This document shows positions 18,035-26,847 of a stretch of 64,000 nt of DNA, piece by piece. The position numbers and the translations under genes were made by a program. Source of the DNA: Paludibaculum fermentans. Lineage in GTDB: Bacteria; Acidobacteriota; Terriglobia; Bryobacterales; Bryobacteraceae. The notes under the pieces were generated by a model. It did no database searches and had not been told where the DNA came from. It saw only the letters and a program-made list of their open reading frames with translations. Position 1 is the stretch's first letter, and each line of letters begins with the position of its first letter. The stretch spans positions 7,269,501-7,333,500 of the forward strand of contig NZ_CP063849.1 of assembly GCF_015277775.1 (NCBI RefSeq), given 5' to 3'.

Positions 18035-19726
18035 ATGAAGTACTCCAGCGTTTTCCTTCCTCTGCTCTTCCTCGCCGCTGCGAACATCGAAGCGCAAACG
18101 GCGCCCTTGCCCCAGATCCGCCAGAACGGAGCCGTCCGGCAGTTCTTTGTCGACAACAAGCCCTACATCATGCTCGCGGGCGAGCTCCACAATTCCAGCG
18201 CCTCCAGTGCTACGTTCATGAAGCCCATCTGGGACAAGGTGGCCGCCATGCACCTCAACACGGTGATCGGCACCGCCAGTTGGGAACTGGTCGAGCCTGT
18301 CGAAGGCCAGTTCGACTTCACCCTGGTCGATGCCCAGCTCAAAGAGGCCCGGCAGCGCAATATGCGGCTCATCCTCATCTGGTTCGCCACTTGGAAGAAC
18401 GCGGGTTCCAGCTATGTGCCTCATTGGGTCAAGGCCGATCGCAAGCGCTTCCCGCAGATGGTGCTGAACATCCGCCCGAACTCGGGGCTCTCCTCCTTTC
18501 TCGCCGCCGACATGGAGCAGAAGGGCACCGGACCGCTCAGCCCGCTGGGCGAAGAGACGCTCAAAGCGGACGCGAAAGCCTTCCGCGCCCTGATGCGCCA
18601 CCTTCGTGAGGTCGACCCGCAGCACACCGTCATCATGATGCAGGTGGAGAATGAAGCCGGCTCGCTGGGTGACAGCCGCGACCGTTCGCCCCTCGCCGAA
18701 GCCGCCTGGGCCCGGCCCGTGCCCGCCGCGCTGATGGGCTACTTCACGAAGAACAAGGCAACCCTGTTGCCCGAGATGCTGGAAGTCTGGAAGCGCCAAG
18801 GCTACAGGACGAGCGGCTCCTGGGCCGAGGTCTTCGGCACGGATGAGTGGGCGGATGAAGTCTTCATGGCCTATCACGTGGGCCGCTACATCGGGGAAGT
18901 CGCCAAAGCCGGCAAGGCGGAGCTGAACATCCCCATGTACGCAAACGCCTGGCTGGGGCCCCAGCCCAAGCAGGACCTGCCCGGCCAATACCCCAGTGGC
19001 GGACCCGTAGCGCGCGTGATGGACGTCTACCGGGCCGCCGCCTCATCGCTCGACCTCCTCGCGCCCGACATCTACGTGCCCGACTTTAAAGGGACCTGCG
19101 CACTCTACGCCAGATCCGGCAACCCGCTCTTCATTCCCGAGGCGCGCGACCAGGTGGGCAACCTCTTCTGGGCCATGGGCCACCATGCCGCCTGGGCGTG
19201 GGCGCCGTTCGGTGTCGAGGATCTCAACCCGGACGGACAGGCTGCGCAAGCTTACAAGTTACTCTTTGAAATGCTGCCTCAACTCGCCGCCTGGCAGGCC
19301 GCGGGCAAAGTGAGGGCCATCCTGGTGGCCGAAGGCGAAAAGCCGGAGCCGGTTTCCCTGGGCGGGTACAAGATCAGCCTGCGCGGCGGTGGGCGCGCAG
19401 TGGCCTGGGACGGAACGCCCACGGGCGAACTCCCCGGAGCCGTCTCCACCTCCTCACGCGCCATGACGAACGACACCCGGCCCTTCGCCATCGTCGTCAA
19501 CACGGCTGCCGACGAGTTCCTCTTCATCGGAGCCAACGCTGACCCCAGTTTTGCGGTCGACTCTCCTGGTCCCGCCCGGGTCGGCATGTCCTCCAAGGAC
19601 GAAGGCCACTACGAGAAAGGCCAATGGGTGCCGGGCCGCCGCATCAATGGCGACGAGATCTACACACCCGCGCTGCCCGGCCCGAAGATCGGCATGCTGA
19701 AAGTGCGGCTGGTTCGCTTCGACTGA
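18035..19726 (+). CDS. Secreted GH35-like beta-galactosidase, DUF5597 type
   Basis: ATG 18035 starts a signal peptide (SVFLPLLFLAAANIEA). The catalytic TIM barrel opens FFVDNKPYIMLAGELHNSSA and WELVEPVEGQFDFTLVD. VIMMQVENEAGSLGDS carries the expected acid/base Glu (NE motif), and NPLFIPEARD the likely nucleophile Glu. The C-terminal third (about 440-563) matches a DUF5597-like beta domain. At 563 aa the length is normal. It should act on beta-galactosides in the periplasm or outside the cell. Longer frames starting upstream run through the TetR gene and are not used. Confidence 0.85.
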   Translation: MKYSSVFLPLLFLAAANIEAQTAPLPQIRQNGAVRQFFVDNKPYIMLAGELHNSSASSATFMKPIWDKVAAMHLNTVIGTASWELVEPVEGQFDFTLVDAQLKEARQRNMRLILIWFATWKNAGSSYVPHWVKADRKRFPQMVLNIRPNSGLSSFLAADMEQKGTGPLSPLGEETLKADAKAFRALMRHLREVDPQHTVIMMQVENEAGSLGDSRDRSPLAEAAWARPVPAALMGYFTKNKATLLPEMLEVWKRQGYRTSGSWAEVFGTDEWADEVFMAYHVGRYIGEVAKAGKAELNIPMYANAWLGPQPKQDLPGQYPSGGPVARVMDVYRAAASSLDLLAPDIYVPDFKGTCALYARSGNPLFIPEARDQVGNLFWAMGHHAAWAWAPFGVEDLNPDGQAAQAYKLLFEMLPQLAAWQAAGKVRAILVAEGEKPEPVSLGGYKISLRGGGRAVAWDGTPTGELPGAVSTSSRAMTNDTRPFAIVVNTAADEFLFIGANADPSFAVDSPGPARVGMSSKDEGHYEKGQWVPGRRINGDEIYTPALPGPKIGMLKVRLVRFD

Positions 19727-19837
19727 CCCGTCTGCTTGCCAACGAGTATGCTGTCATCAGGCTCGCCGCCTTTTCAGGTGGCGGGCAATTCCGAGTCTTG
19801 CGCCGCGCGGAAGTAGCGCGCGGAGGAGGATCAGCCG

Positions 19838-20377
19838 ATGCCCGATGAAGCAATGCGCCGCCGCAGGTTCCTGGGAGGAGTCGCCGCGGCGCCCCTGGCG
19901 TCAGCCGCCCAGCCGCGGCCCACTGAATCAAAGATGCCCCTGGCTATCGGCTGCGACCATGCCGGCTTCCCTTTGAAGGGGCCGGTGATCGCGCTCCTGA
20001 AGTCCTGGGGACACACGGTCAGGGATTGCGGCACCTTCAGCGAGGATCCTGTCGACTTCCCGGACATCGCGAAGAAAGTCTGCGACGAGGTGCTGGCCGG
20101 GCGGGCGCAACGCGGCATCCTCGTCTGTGGAACAGGCGTCGGAGCCTGCATCGCAGGCAACAAGGTTCGAGGCATCCGGGCCGCGCTATGCCATGACACC
20201 TATTCCGCCCATCAATGCGTGGAGCACGACGACGTGAACCTGCTCTGCATGGGCGCCTGGATCATCGGCCCCAAAGTGGCCGAAGAGGTGCTCAGCGCCT
20301 ATCTGAATGCGAGGTTCAGCACCAGTGAGGAGTTCCGCCGCCGCGTCCGCAAATTGGGCGAGATGGAAAAGCAGTAG
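19838..20377 (+). CDS. rpiB: RpiB/LacAB-type sugar-phosphate isomerase with Tat-like leader
   Basis: From residue 33 this is a standard RpiB: AIGCDHAGFPLKGPV, then DPVDFPDIAKKVCDEVLAG, the catalytic ILVCGTGVGACIAGNKV (active Cys) and VRGIRAALCHDTYSAHQCVE. Members interconvert ribose 5-phosphate and ribulose 5-phosphate or act on related phosphosugars in the cytoplasm. Oddly, a 32-residue extension with four arginines and a hydrophobic run (RRRRFLGGVAAAPLASAA) precedes it and looks like a twin-arginine signal. The ribosome site GGAGGAGG lies 8 bases before ATG 19838 and supports the long start, so the leader seems genuine. Confidence 0.88.
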   Translation: MPDEAMRRRRFLGGVAAAPLASAAQPRPTESKMPLAIGCDHAGFPLKGPVIALLKSWGHTVRDCGTFSEDPVDFPDIAKKVCDEVLAGRAQRGILVCGTGVGACIAGNKVRGIRAALCHDTYSAHQCVEHDDVNLLCMGAWIIGPKVAEEVLSAYLNARFSTSEEFRRRVRKLGEMEKQ

Positions 20378-20487
20378 CCGCCTGTTCTGCCTGGACAACC
20401 GACTCAGCCCGGCACCCAACTCGAAACCCATCCCGAGACCCCGGCACCCAACCCGAGATCGAATCCGGCACACGACCCCGCAGGACG

Positions 20488-20525
20488 GCGGACCCCCTGG
20501 TCCGCAGCCAACCCCCTGGTTGGCT
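20488..20525. promoter_or_regulatory. Two adjacent perfect hairpins with identical CCCT loops
   Basis: A 7-bp stem (20488-20494 with 20499-20505) and an 8-bp stem (20506-20513 with 20518-20525) stand back to back, each closing the same four-base loop CCCT. Just upstream, CCGGCACCCAAC occurs twice about 30 bases apart. The pair lies 50 bases before the DUF4062-SIR2 start. It could be a terminator for rpiB (though no T-run follows), a 5' UTR element of the SIR2 gene, or a dispersed palindromic repeat. Confidence 0.5.
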
Positions 20526-20575
20526 CTGCCTCCTGTTGCCCTATGTGATACCCTGCAAACCAATCGAGGGCGCCA

Positions 20576-21889
20576 ATGCCGGGAAAACTTCGCATCTTCA
20601 TCTCCAGCACCATGGAGGACCTCGAGAACGAGCGCGCCTCCATCGTCGAGCAGCTCCGGTCCATGAACTTCGAGCCCGTCAACGCGGAAGGCATCCTCCC
20701 GAACGGCGCCACCTCGTGGGATCGCATCTCCGAAGAGATCGAAACCTGCCACGCCATGATCCTGCTCGGCGGTATCCGTTATGGCTGGATCCCCACCTCC
20801 GGTCCGCTCGCACAGCAGAACGTCTCAGTCACGCACGGCGAGTACCTGGCCGCGCGCGCCCACGGCCTGGCCGTCCTGCCCTTCTTCAAAAACCTGAGCT
20901 ACAAAGCCGACCGTACCAGCGAGGACGCCAAACGCCGCGACAGCTTCCGCTCCGAAATCGAGGAATGGGAAGGCGGGCAGTTCCGCAGCACCTTCACGAA
21001 TGTGGTCGATCTCTCCGAGAAGGTACCCGCGGCCGTGGTCACGATGCTCTCTGACCACTATCAGCGCGACCTCATCGCGAAGCGCCGTACCCAGGTGGAA
21101 AGCGCACCCCCGCCGCCTCCTCCTCCGCCCGGGCAGGTCGAACCTCCGGTCCACCTTGCCCGTTCCGTCGCTGAGGGCAAGGCCATCCTCTGGGTCGGCT
21201 CCGGCATCTCACTGCGAGCCGGCATGCCTTCCACCGACGTCCTGACCTCGGAGCTCGTCCGGTCCATTCGCGAGAAGGCCGCCGGCTACATGCCGCCGCC
21301 CGTCGGCAGCGGCATCGCCTCAGTCACCAGCGACTTCGAGCTGCTGCATAGTCGCGACCAGTTGCTCGTGAAGCTGCGCGAACTCCTCGACCTGCCCGGC
21401 GGCGTCACCCCGGGCGAAGCTCATTGCCACGCAGTCCGCCTCTTCCCCCGTATCATCACCACAAACTACGACCATCTCCTTGAGGCGGCCGCCGCGAAAG
21501 AAACAACCGGACACACTCTGGTCGTCGGCCCCCACCTTCCCTCGCCGCCACCGGAGAAATACATCTGGAAGATCCACGGCGCGGTGGACTTCCCCGAAGC
21601 CTTGGTCATGAGCGAAAAGGACCTGGCCCGCTTCGGTGCGCCGGATACCGGTTTGGAGGCTGCCCTGACGGATCTCCTCAAAGACGCGCCGCTCCTGGTT
21701 GCCGGAACCTCTTTGCGCGACCCCAGCATATTGCGTCTCTTCCGGGCGCTGCGGCCCGTCCTGGATGGCTACTGGACCATCATCCCGGGCGACGTCCTGG
21801 GCAAGGCCCGAGCCGCCGACCTGCGGCTCCAGCCCGTGGAAGGTACGCTGGAAAGCCTGCTGGCCGCTCTGGCGCAGCCGCGGCCGTAG
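20576..21889 (+). CDS. DUF4062-SIR2 fusion, probable NAD-consuming defence protein
   Basis: Residues 1-90 are a DUF4062 domain (LRIFISSTMEDLENERASIV, MILLGGIRYGWIP, SVTHGEY), a module found at the front of signalling and defence ATPases. A polyproline linker sits at about 178-186. Residues 200-430 are a SIR2-like domain with the nucleotide loop ILWVGSGISLRAGMPS, TTNYDHLLE (Asn about 297), catalytic-type KIHG (His about 334) and AGTSLRDPSI. These match the SIR2 domains of abortive-infection proteins such as ThsA and DSR, which degrade NAD+. No partner gene is adjacent. It directly abuts a truncated VOC gene, suggesting arrival by insertion. The defence role is inference. Confidence 0.8.
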   Translation: MPGKLRIFISSTMEDLENERASIVEQLRSMNFEPVNAEGILPNGATSWDRISEEIETCHAMILLGGIRYGWIPTSGPLAQQNVSVTHGEYLAARAHGLAVLPFFKNLSYKADRTSEDAKRRDSFRSEIEEWEGGQFRSTFTNVVDLSEKVPAAVVTMLSDHYQRDLIAKRRTQVESAPPPPPPPPGQVEPPVHLARSVAEGKAILWVGSGISLRAGMPSTDVLTSELVRSIREKAAGYMPPPVGSGIASVTSDFELLHSRDQLLVKLRELLDLPGGVTPGEAHCHAVRLFPRIITTNYDHLLEAAAAKETTGHTLVVGPHLPSPPPEKYIWKIHGAVDFPEALVMSEKDLARFGAPDTGLEAALTDLLKDAPLLVAGTSLRDPSILRLFRALRPVLDGYWTIIPGDVLGKARAADLRLQPVEGTLESLLAALAQPRP

Positions 21890-21904
21890 CCAGTCGCGCG
21901 CCAG

Positions 21905-22069
21905 GCCTCTGCCTGCGGGTGTCAGGCTCAACAGGACTCCGCCCACGGCAAAGGTCACGACAATCGGCGAATCAAACACGGGAGACTTCCCGAGGACCTG
22001 CCCGTACCACGCTTCGGCCGCCGGCAAATCAGGAACGCGATAGACAATTGGACGCAGGCTGGAAGGCAT
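21905..22069 (-). pseudogene. N-terminal fragment of a VOC (glyoxalase) family gene
   Basis: Read on the minus strand, ATG 22069 begins a normal VOC-domain N-terminus (LRPIVYRVPDLPAAEAWYGQ, then VTFAVGGVLLSL) of about 55 residues. It then runs without a break into the antisense of the SIR2 gene, where similarity ends at about 21905. The remaining 60-70 residues of a VOC unit are missing. The break point, 15 bases from the SIR2 stop, probably marks the right edge of the insertion that brought the DUF4062-SIR2 gene. Confidence 0.6.
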
Positions 22070-22173
22070 TTCCCTCCTCCGGAGAACCCCTTCCGCACAT
22101 CAGCATATTGCCGCCCTCCCTCAGCGCGTAAGTTGGCCAAGGAACCAGCCCCGTCTCTCCGGCCCGCCAAACG

Positions 22174-22205
22174 GAGATGCGAACGTGAGTGAGCGGATAG
22201 CCACC
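22174..22205 (+). repeat. Dispersed repeat copy, GAGCGGATAGCCACC type
   Basis: TGAGCGGATAGCCACC occurs here and at 35700-35715. The surroundings also align: GGCCCGCCAAA about 20-35 bases before, CTCCACTCA after, then a C-rich stretch ending TCTTCAA. So a roughly 130-base element is shared between 22160-22260 and 35650-35765. Related cores lie at 55802 and 55940. It is a high-copy-looking intergenic repeat. Confidence 0.65.
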
Positions 22206-22341
22206 GCAAGTCTCCACTCAATTCAGCAGCGCTACCCCTTGCCTGAGCATCTTCAACCGAGCAGGCCCACCCGTCGCGAACCGCGACTGGAAAGGAACGG
22301 GCCATGAATCCGCGCTAATCTACAGTCCAAGAGGATTCAAG

Positions 22342-23163
22342 ATGCAGGACTCCGATTTTCTCCGCCACAACCTCGGAGCAGGGAACTGGCCCGTCTTCCG
22401 CTTGGGCCTGTCGGCCTCCTACCGCCCCGGAGAACGCACCGTCCGCTGCGCGCTCGACCACGGCATGAACTACCTGTTCGCCTACGCCATCGACACAAAC
22501 ATGACCGGCGTTGTGCGCGGAATGAACGCGGACCAGCGTGAAAAAGTCATCCTCGCAACGGGGAGCTACAACTGGATCATCGGCCACACCTCGCTCCGGA
22601 AGTCCCTCGAAAACGCACTGCGCAGGTACAAGACCGACTACATCGACGTGTTTCACTTCCTCGGCGTTCTGAAGCCGAAGGAGTTTCCGCCCCGGATCCA
22701 GGAGGAACTCGCCGCCCTGCGCGCGGATGGCAAGGTGAGGGCCACCGCGATCTCCTGCCACCATCGGAAGTTCGCCGGAGAACTGGCTGCACGCGGCACC
22801 GTGGACGCCCTGATGGTCCGCTACAACGCGGCGCATCCCGGCGCCGAGACGGAGGTCTTCCCCCACATCGCGGCGCACAAAACCGGAGTGATCAGCTACA
22901 CGGCCACCCGCTGGCGCCGGTTATTGGCCAGGCCTCAAGGTTGGCCCGCAAACGAGCCTGTCGCCACAGCCGGCCAGTGCTACCGGTTCGTGCTCTCAAA
23001 CCCCAACGTGGACGTGGCGCTCACCGCGCCCAGCAACGAACGTCAACTCTTGGAGAACCTTCGCGAAGTCGAGCGCGGCCCGCTCCCGGAAGACGAAATG
23101 GCCTATCTACGGCGCTTCGGAGCCTATGTGCACGATCACGCCGGCTGGTTCATGGGGCAGTGA
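22342..23163 (+). CDS. Aldo/keto reductase-like protein
   Basis: The 273-aa product follows an aldo/keto reductase barrel: VFRLGLSASYRPGERTVRCA, the strand VILATGSYNW, the hallmark ALRRYKTDYIDVFHFLGVL, AALRADGKVRATAISCHH and a C-terminal VLSNPNVDVALTAPSNERQL. The usual catalytic D-x(4)-Y-G motif near the N-terminus is replaced by FAYAIDTNMTG, so the active-site Tyr/Asp pair is not in its standard form and activity is uncertain. It may be a divergent NAD(P)H oxidoreductase of the YdhF/YajO kind. Confidence 0.75.
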   Translation: MQDSDFLRHNLGAGNWPVFRLGLSASYRPGERTVRCALDHGMNYLFAYAIDTNMTGVVRGMNADQREKVILATGSYNWIIGHTSLRKSLENALRRYKTDYIDVFHFLGVLKPKEFPPRIQEELAALRADGKVRATAISCHHRKFAGELAARGTVDALMVRYNAAHPGAETEVFPHIAAHKTGVISYTATRWRRLLARPQGWPANEPVATAGQCYRFVLSNPNVDVALTAPSNERQLLENLREVERGPLPEDEMAYLRRFGAYVHDHAGWFMGQ

Positions 23164-23238
23164 CCGGGCCTGGGCTCCGTCGTGCCCTCAATTCCAAGTC
23201 TGGCTGCTCTTCCGCTAGATCAAGTGGTGAGACGGGCG

Positions 23239-24222
23239 TCACCTCTTCTCCGGCCTCCCCCCGCACACATCCAGCACAAGACCCCGCATCCACCGGTGCG
23301 CCGGATCCGCCTCCATCCGCGGATGCCACATCAGGGAAATCATCACCTCCGGCGCCTCAAACGGCAGCGGAAAAGTGTACAGCCCGGATCGCAGTACCCC
23401 GGTCTGCCTCTCCGGTACGCTGGCAATCAAATCCGACGCCCGCACCAGCGCCAGCGCGCTCGCAAACGCCCCGACAATCGCCACGGTCTGTCTCTCCAGC
23501 CCGCTCGCGTGTAACGCGTCGTCGATCGGACCCTGCTCCCGGCCGCGCCTCGACACGCCGACGTGCTGCCCCGCCGCATACCGCGCGGCCGTGATCTTTC
23601 CCTTGCTCAGCACGTGCCCCTTCCGCACGACACCCACAAACCGGTCCCGGAACAACGCCTGAACGCGAATCTCCGGACCCGTCACCGTCCCCACCACGCC
23701 CGTCTCCAGATCCACGCTTCCGTCCCGCAGCCCCGTACTCTCCTTGTCCGGCTTCTGCACGAAGCACAGCCTCACCCCCGCAGCCTCCTTGCCCGCGCGG
23801 GCAACCAGCTTCGCTCCGAAGTTCTCCACAAAACCTTCGCGCGCCCGGATCGTAAACGTCCTCACCAGCCGCTTGAGGTCTAACTGTTCCGCCGGCCGCA
23901 GCACCGACTCCACTTCCTGCACCAACTGGCCCACCCGCTCTCGCAGTTCCAGCGCCCGCGGCGTCGGCACCAGCCCGCGACCCGCTCTCACCAGCAGCGG
24001 ATCCCCGGTCGTCTCCCGCAGTCGCGCCAGCGCCCGGCTCATGGCCGAAGGGCTCAGCCGCAGCCGCCGCGCGGCGCGTGCCACACTGCCCTCCGCCAGC
24101 ACGGCGTCGAGCGTAATCAGCAAATTGAAATCCGGGGGAGACGTTCCTTGATCGTAGCGCAGTCTGTTTCCGGCATGGCGTCTCGTGCACGCATACAGTG
24201 CAAACGGTGCGTCTTCCGCCAT
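23239..24222 (-). CDS. LysR-family transcriptional regulator
   Basis: The helix-turn-helix is clear (FNLLITLDAVLAEGSVARAA, then LRLSPSAMSRALARLRETTG), followed by the LVRAGRGLVPTPRA wing and a LysR substrate-binding domain with two lobes. ATG 24222 is my start. GTG 24255 is possible, and both leave about 35 extra residues before the DNA-binding helix, so the true start is unsure. It is divergent from the MFS exporter at 24288 with under 70 bases between, the classic LysR-target arrangement, so it probably regulates that exporter. Confidence 0.85.
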   Translation of the reverse strand: MAEDAPFALYACTRRHAGNRLRYDQGTSPPDFNLLITLDAVLAEGSVARAARRLRLSPSAMSRALARLRETTGDPLLVRAGRGLVPTPRALELRERVGQLVQEVESVLRPAEQLDLKRLVRTFTIRAREGFVENFGAKLVARAGKEAAGVRLCFVQKPDKESTGLRDGSVDLETGVVGTVTGPEIRVQALFRDRFVGVVRKGHVLSKGKITAARYAAGQHVGVSRRGREQGPIDDALHASGLERQTVAIVGAFASALALVRASDLIASVPERQTGVLRSGLYTFPLPFEAPEVMISLMWHPRMEADPAHRWMRGLVLDVCGGRPEKR

Positions 24223-24287
24223 GTCACACGGAAAGGTATGGTTGGGACAGATCACCAGGAAAGAGCTGACAAAAGACGGAAACCGCC

Positions 24288-25742
24288 ATGATGCCCATCA
24301 CCGCGCAACAAGAGACCAGGGCGGCCGGAACCGCGCGCCGCGGTCCCTCTCTCCACTGGATCCAGGCCAGCCTCTCCCTGTCGATGCTGATGCCGTCGCT
24401 CGACACCAGCATCGCGAACGCAGGCTTGCCGGCCCTGGCCCAGGCGTTCGGAGCTTCGTTCCAGGCCGTACAGTGGATCGTCCTCGCTTACCTGCTCGCC
24501 ATCACGACCCTCATCGTCAGCGCCGGCCGCTTCGGCGACCTCCTCGGCCGCCGCCGGTTCCTGCTGGCCGGCATCTCGCTGTTCACCGTGGCTTCAGTAC
24601 TCTGCGGCGCCGCGCCCACCCTCTGGTTCCTGCTCGCCGCCCGCGCCGCCCAGGGGCTCGGAGCCGCCATCATGCTGGCCCTCACCCTCGCCTCCGTTGG
24701 TGAAACCATCCCCAAGGAGAAGACCGGCAGCACCATGGGCCTGCTGGGGACCATGTCCGCCATCGGCACCACTCTGGGCCCCTCGCTCGGCGGCCTGTTC
24801 ATCGCCGGACCCGGCTGGCGCTGGATCTTCCTCATCAACCTGCCGCTGGGGCTCGTCAACCTCTACCTTGCGCAACGCTACCTGCCCGCCGGCCATCCGT
24901 GCACGGTTTGTTCCGTGGAGGACCGCCAGGAAGCGAAAGCGCGCTGGTCCGCCTTCGATGCCAAGGGCACCTTCCTGTTGGCGTTGACGCTCGCTGCCTA
25001 TGCGCTGTCCATGACTCTGGGACACGGCCACTTCGGAATCCTCAACATGGCTCTGCTGGCGGCCGCCGCCGCCGGAACCGCGCTGTTCGTCCAAGTCGAA
25101 GCCCGCGCCGCCTCTCCGCTGATCCAGTTGGGGCTGTTCCGCAATCCCAAGCTCAGTGCGGGCCTGGCTATGAGCGCACTCGTCTCCACCGTGCTCATGG
25201 CGACTCTCGTGGTCGGCCCCTTCTACCTCGCCCGGGCGCTCGGCCTCAACGCCGCGCTGGTCGGACTCGTCCTGTCGGTAGGACCCCTGGTGGCCGCGGT
25301 TGCCGGAGTCCCGGCCGGCCGCATCGTCGACCGTCTGGGCGCGCAGCGCATGACCCTCGCTGGGCTCATAGGAATCGCTGCCGGCTGCGTGGTTCTCGGC
25401 CTGCTGCCCGCGACCCTCGGCATCGCCGGTTACTTGGCGCCCATCGTCTGCATCACCGCCAGCTATGCCCTGTTCCAGGCCGCCAACAATACGGCCGTCA
25501 TCACCGGAATCCAACCGGACCAGCGCGGCCTCATCTCCGGTCTGCTCAGCCTGTCCCGCAATCTCGGCCTCATCACTGGGGCCTCCGCGATGGGTGCGAT
25601 CTTTGCGCTGGCCTCCTCAACGGCCAGCATCACAACCGCGAGCCCCGCAGCCATCGCCGCCGGAATGAGAACCACCTTCGGCGTAGCGGCCCTGCTGATT
25701 GTCGCCGCCATCGCCATTGGTACCCACCGGCGGCCCAGGTAG
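24288..25742 (+). CDS. MFS drug-efflux transporter, DHA2 (EmrB/QacA) type
   Basis: At 484 aa with about 14 hydrophobic segments, it has the DHA2 layout. Motif D1 is seen in LSMLMPSLDTSIANAGLPAL, motif A in GRFGDLLGRRRFLLAG and motif C-like in MSAIGTTLGPSLGGLFIAGP, followed by WRWIFLINLPLG, diagnostic of the EmrB/QacA branch. It exports hydrophobic compounds in exchange for protons across the inner membrane. The divergent LysR gene probably controls it. Confidence 0.92.
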   Translation: MMPITAQQETRAAGTARRGPSLHWIQASLSLSMLMPSLDTSIANAGLPALAQAFGASFQAVQWIVLAYLLAITTLIVSAGRFGDLLGRRRFLLAGISLFTVASVLCGAAPTLWFLLAARAAQGLGAAIMLALTLASVGETIPKEKTGSTMGLLGTMSAIGTTLGPSLGGLFIAGPGWRWIFLINLPLGLVNLYLAQRYLPAGHPCTVCSVEDRQEAKARWSAFDAKGTFLLALTLAAYALSMTLGHGHFGILNMALLAAAAAGTALFVQVEARAASPLIQLGLFRNPKLSAGLAMSALVSTVLMATLVVGPFYLARALGLNAALVGLVLSVGPLVAAVAGVPAGRIVDRLGAQRMTLAGLIGIAAGCVVLGLLPATLGIAGYLAPIVCITASYALFQAANNTAVITGIQPDQRGLISGLLSLSRNLGLITGASAMGAIFALASSTASITTASPAAIAAGMRTTFGVAALLIVAAIAIGTHRRPR

Positions 25743-25776
25743 CGGGCCTCAGGCGAATCTCGAATTGCCCAACGTC

Positions 25777-26847
25777 CTAACCGCGCCGTTTGGAAAAATC
25801 CGTACCGCTGATGATGAAGCCAGTCGCTGCGTAATTTGGATTGCCAGGCGAAGGGGTAGTCCCGTATTTGCGCTGTACGGGCTGTTGGGGCAGGGTGATT
25901 GCCACTTCGGCGTAGTCCGTCGACGCCGGATCACTCACGGCGAAGACAGGAAACTGGCTCCGGTTGCCGCATCGCCTATACGCAATCGTGATCTCATTAG
26001 CGGCATCGTCCCCCAGGATGGCCCTATAGTTGTCCCTGGCGTGGTTTCTGCATTCCGTGGGCGATTGGCCTTCCACTGTATTGTTCTTCGTCCCTCGCAC
26101 GTACTTGACGCTGTCCTTCCCGGTCCGGGCGGAGGTGACGACAACATACTGCGTGCCCATGTCGAGGCTCGACGCCAATTGTGGTCTCGTAAATTCACTC
26201 GCCATGACGACGACTGCGTTCTGGAAGCTCGGACAGCCCCCGCCCTTGGATAGATCGCGGAGTTGATAGAACAACCGGACATCCTCCGGGAAGGGCAGCG
26301 GCATCAGAACGATCAGCACCGATTCCACATACTTCTTGAGGACGTATTTTGCCGGATTGAGCAGCGAAGCACTCAAGGCGTGCAGGCCCAATCGAAACTT
26401 GCTGGATTGAGGCGCTTCCGCCGTCCGCAGAAAATTCGTCGGGTCCATGCGCCGGACTATACCGGCACCCCCGGCATCCAGCCGCACCTGTGTCCTTCGT
26501 CCGCCGCCCAGCACCCAGACATTGTCCTCATTCCTGACAGCCGTGTTGGTAATCGGCTTCTGATGGCTGTCGTTGTTGATAATGCCCAGCATTTTCTCGC
26601 GTGCCGGGTCTTTCGTGGGGTTCTCTTTTGCGTAGTTATACTTCTTCTCGGGATGGCTCATCTGCCGGAACGTCAGCCGGCCATCCGCAAACGCATCTTC
26701 GAGACTGTCCAGATCCTGCCAGACCTTAATCTGCTGGTGCCAATACGTGATTCGGCGGCTGGCGTCCTCAGACATAATCATTTTTTCGGAAATGATCTCT
26801 GTAATCGCGGTTCGAGCATTCAGTAGCTCTTGTGTCGGCGGCGGCAT
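25777..26847 (-). CDS. Unrecognised 356-aa cytoplasmic protein
   Basis: A good ribosome-binding site (AGGAGG on the minus strand) precedes ATG 26847, so the gene looks real. There is no signal peptide and no membrane span. The N-terminal third is helical and charged (ELLNARTAITEIISEKMIM), the middle contains a Gly-rich turn (VWVLGGGRR) and a hydrophobic strand (VESVLIVLMPLPFP), and the C-terminal half is beta-rich with SARTGKDSVKYVRGTKNNT. I recognise no family. Composition is a little more AT-rich than the neighbours, which may point to transfer. Confidence 0.55.
   Translation of the reverse strand: MPPPTQELLNARTAITEIISEKMIMSEDASRRITYWHQQIKVWQDLDSLEDAFADGRLTFRQMSHPEKKYNYAKENPTKDPAREKMLGIINNDSHQKPITNTAVRNEDNVWVLGGGRRTQVRLDAGGAGIVRRMDPTNFLRTAEAPQSSKFRLGLHALSASLLNPAKYVLKKYVESVLIVLMPLPFPEDVRLFYQLRDLSKGGGCPSFQNAVVVMASEFTRPQLASSLDMGTQYVVVTSARTGKDSVKYVRGTKNNTVEGQSPTECRNHARDNYRAILGDDAANEITIAYRRCGNRSQFPVFAVSDPASTDYAEVAITLPQQPVQRKYGTTPSPGNPNYAATGFIISGTDFSKRRG

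Noticed and set aside
20536-21054. Arg/Pro-rich plus-strand frame overlapping the DUF4062 domain
   Set aside because: It is a shifted reading of the DUF4062-SIR2 gene with biased composition and no homology-like features.
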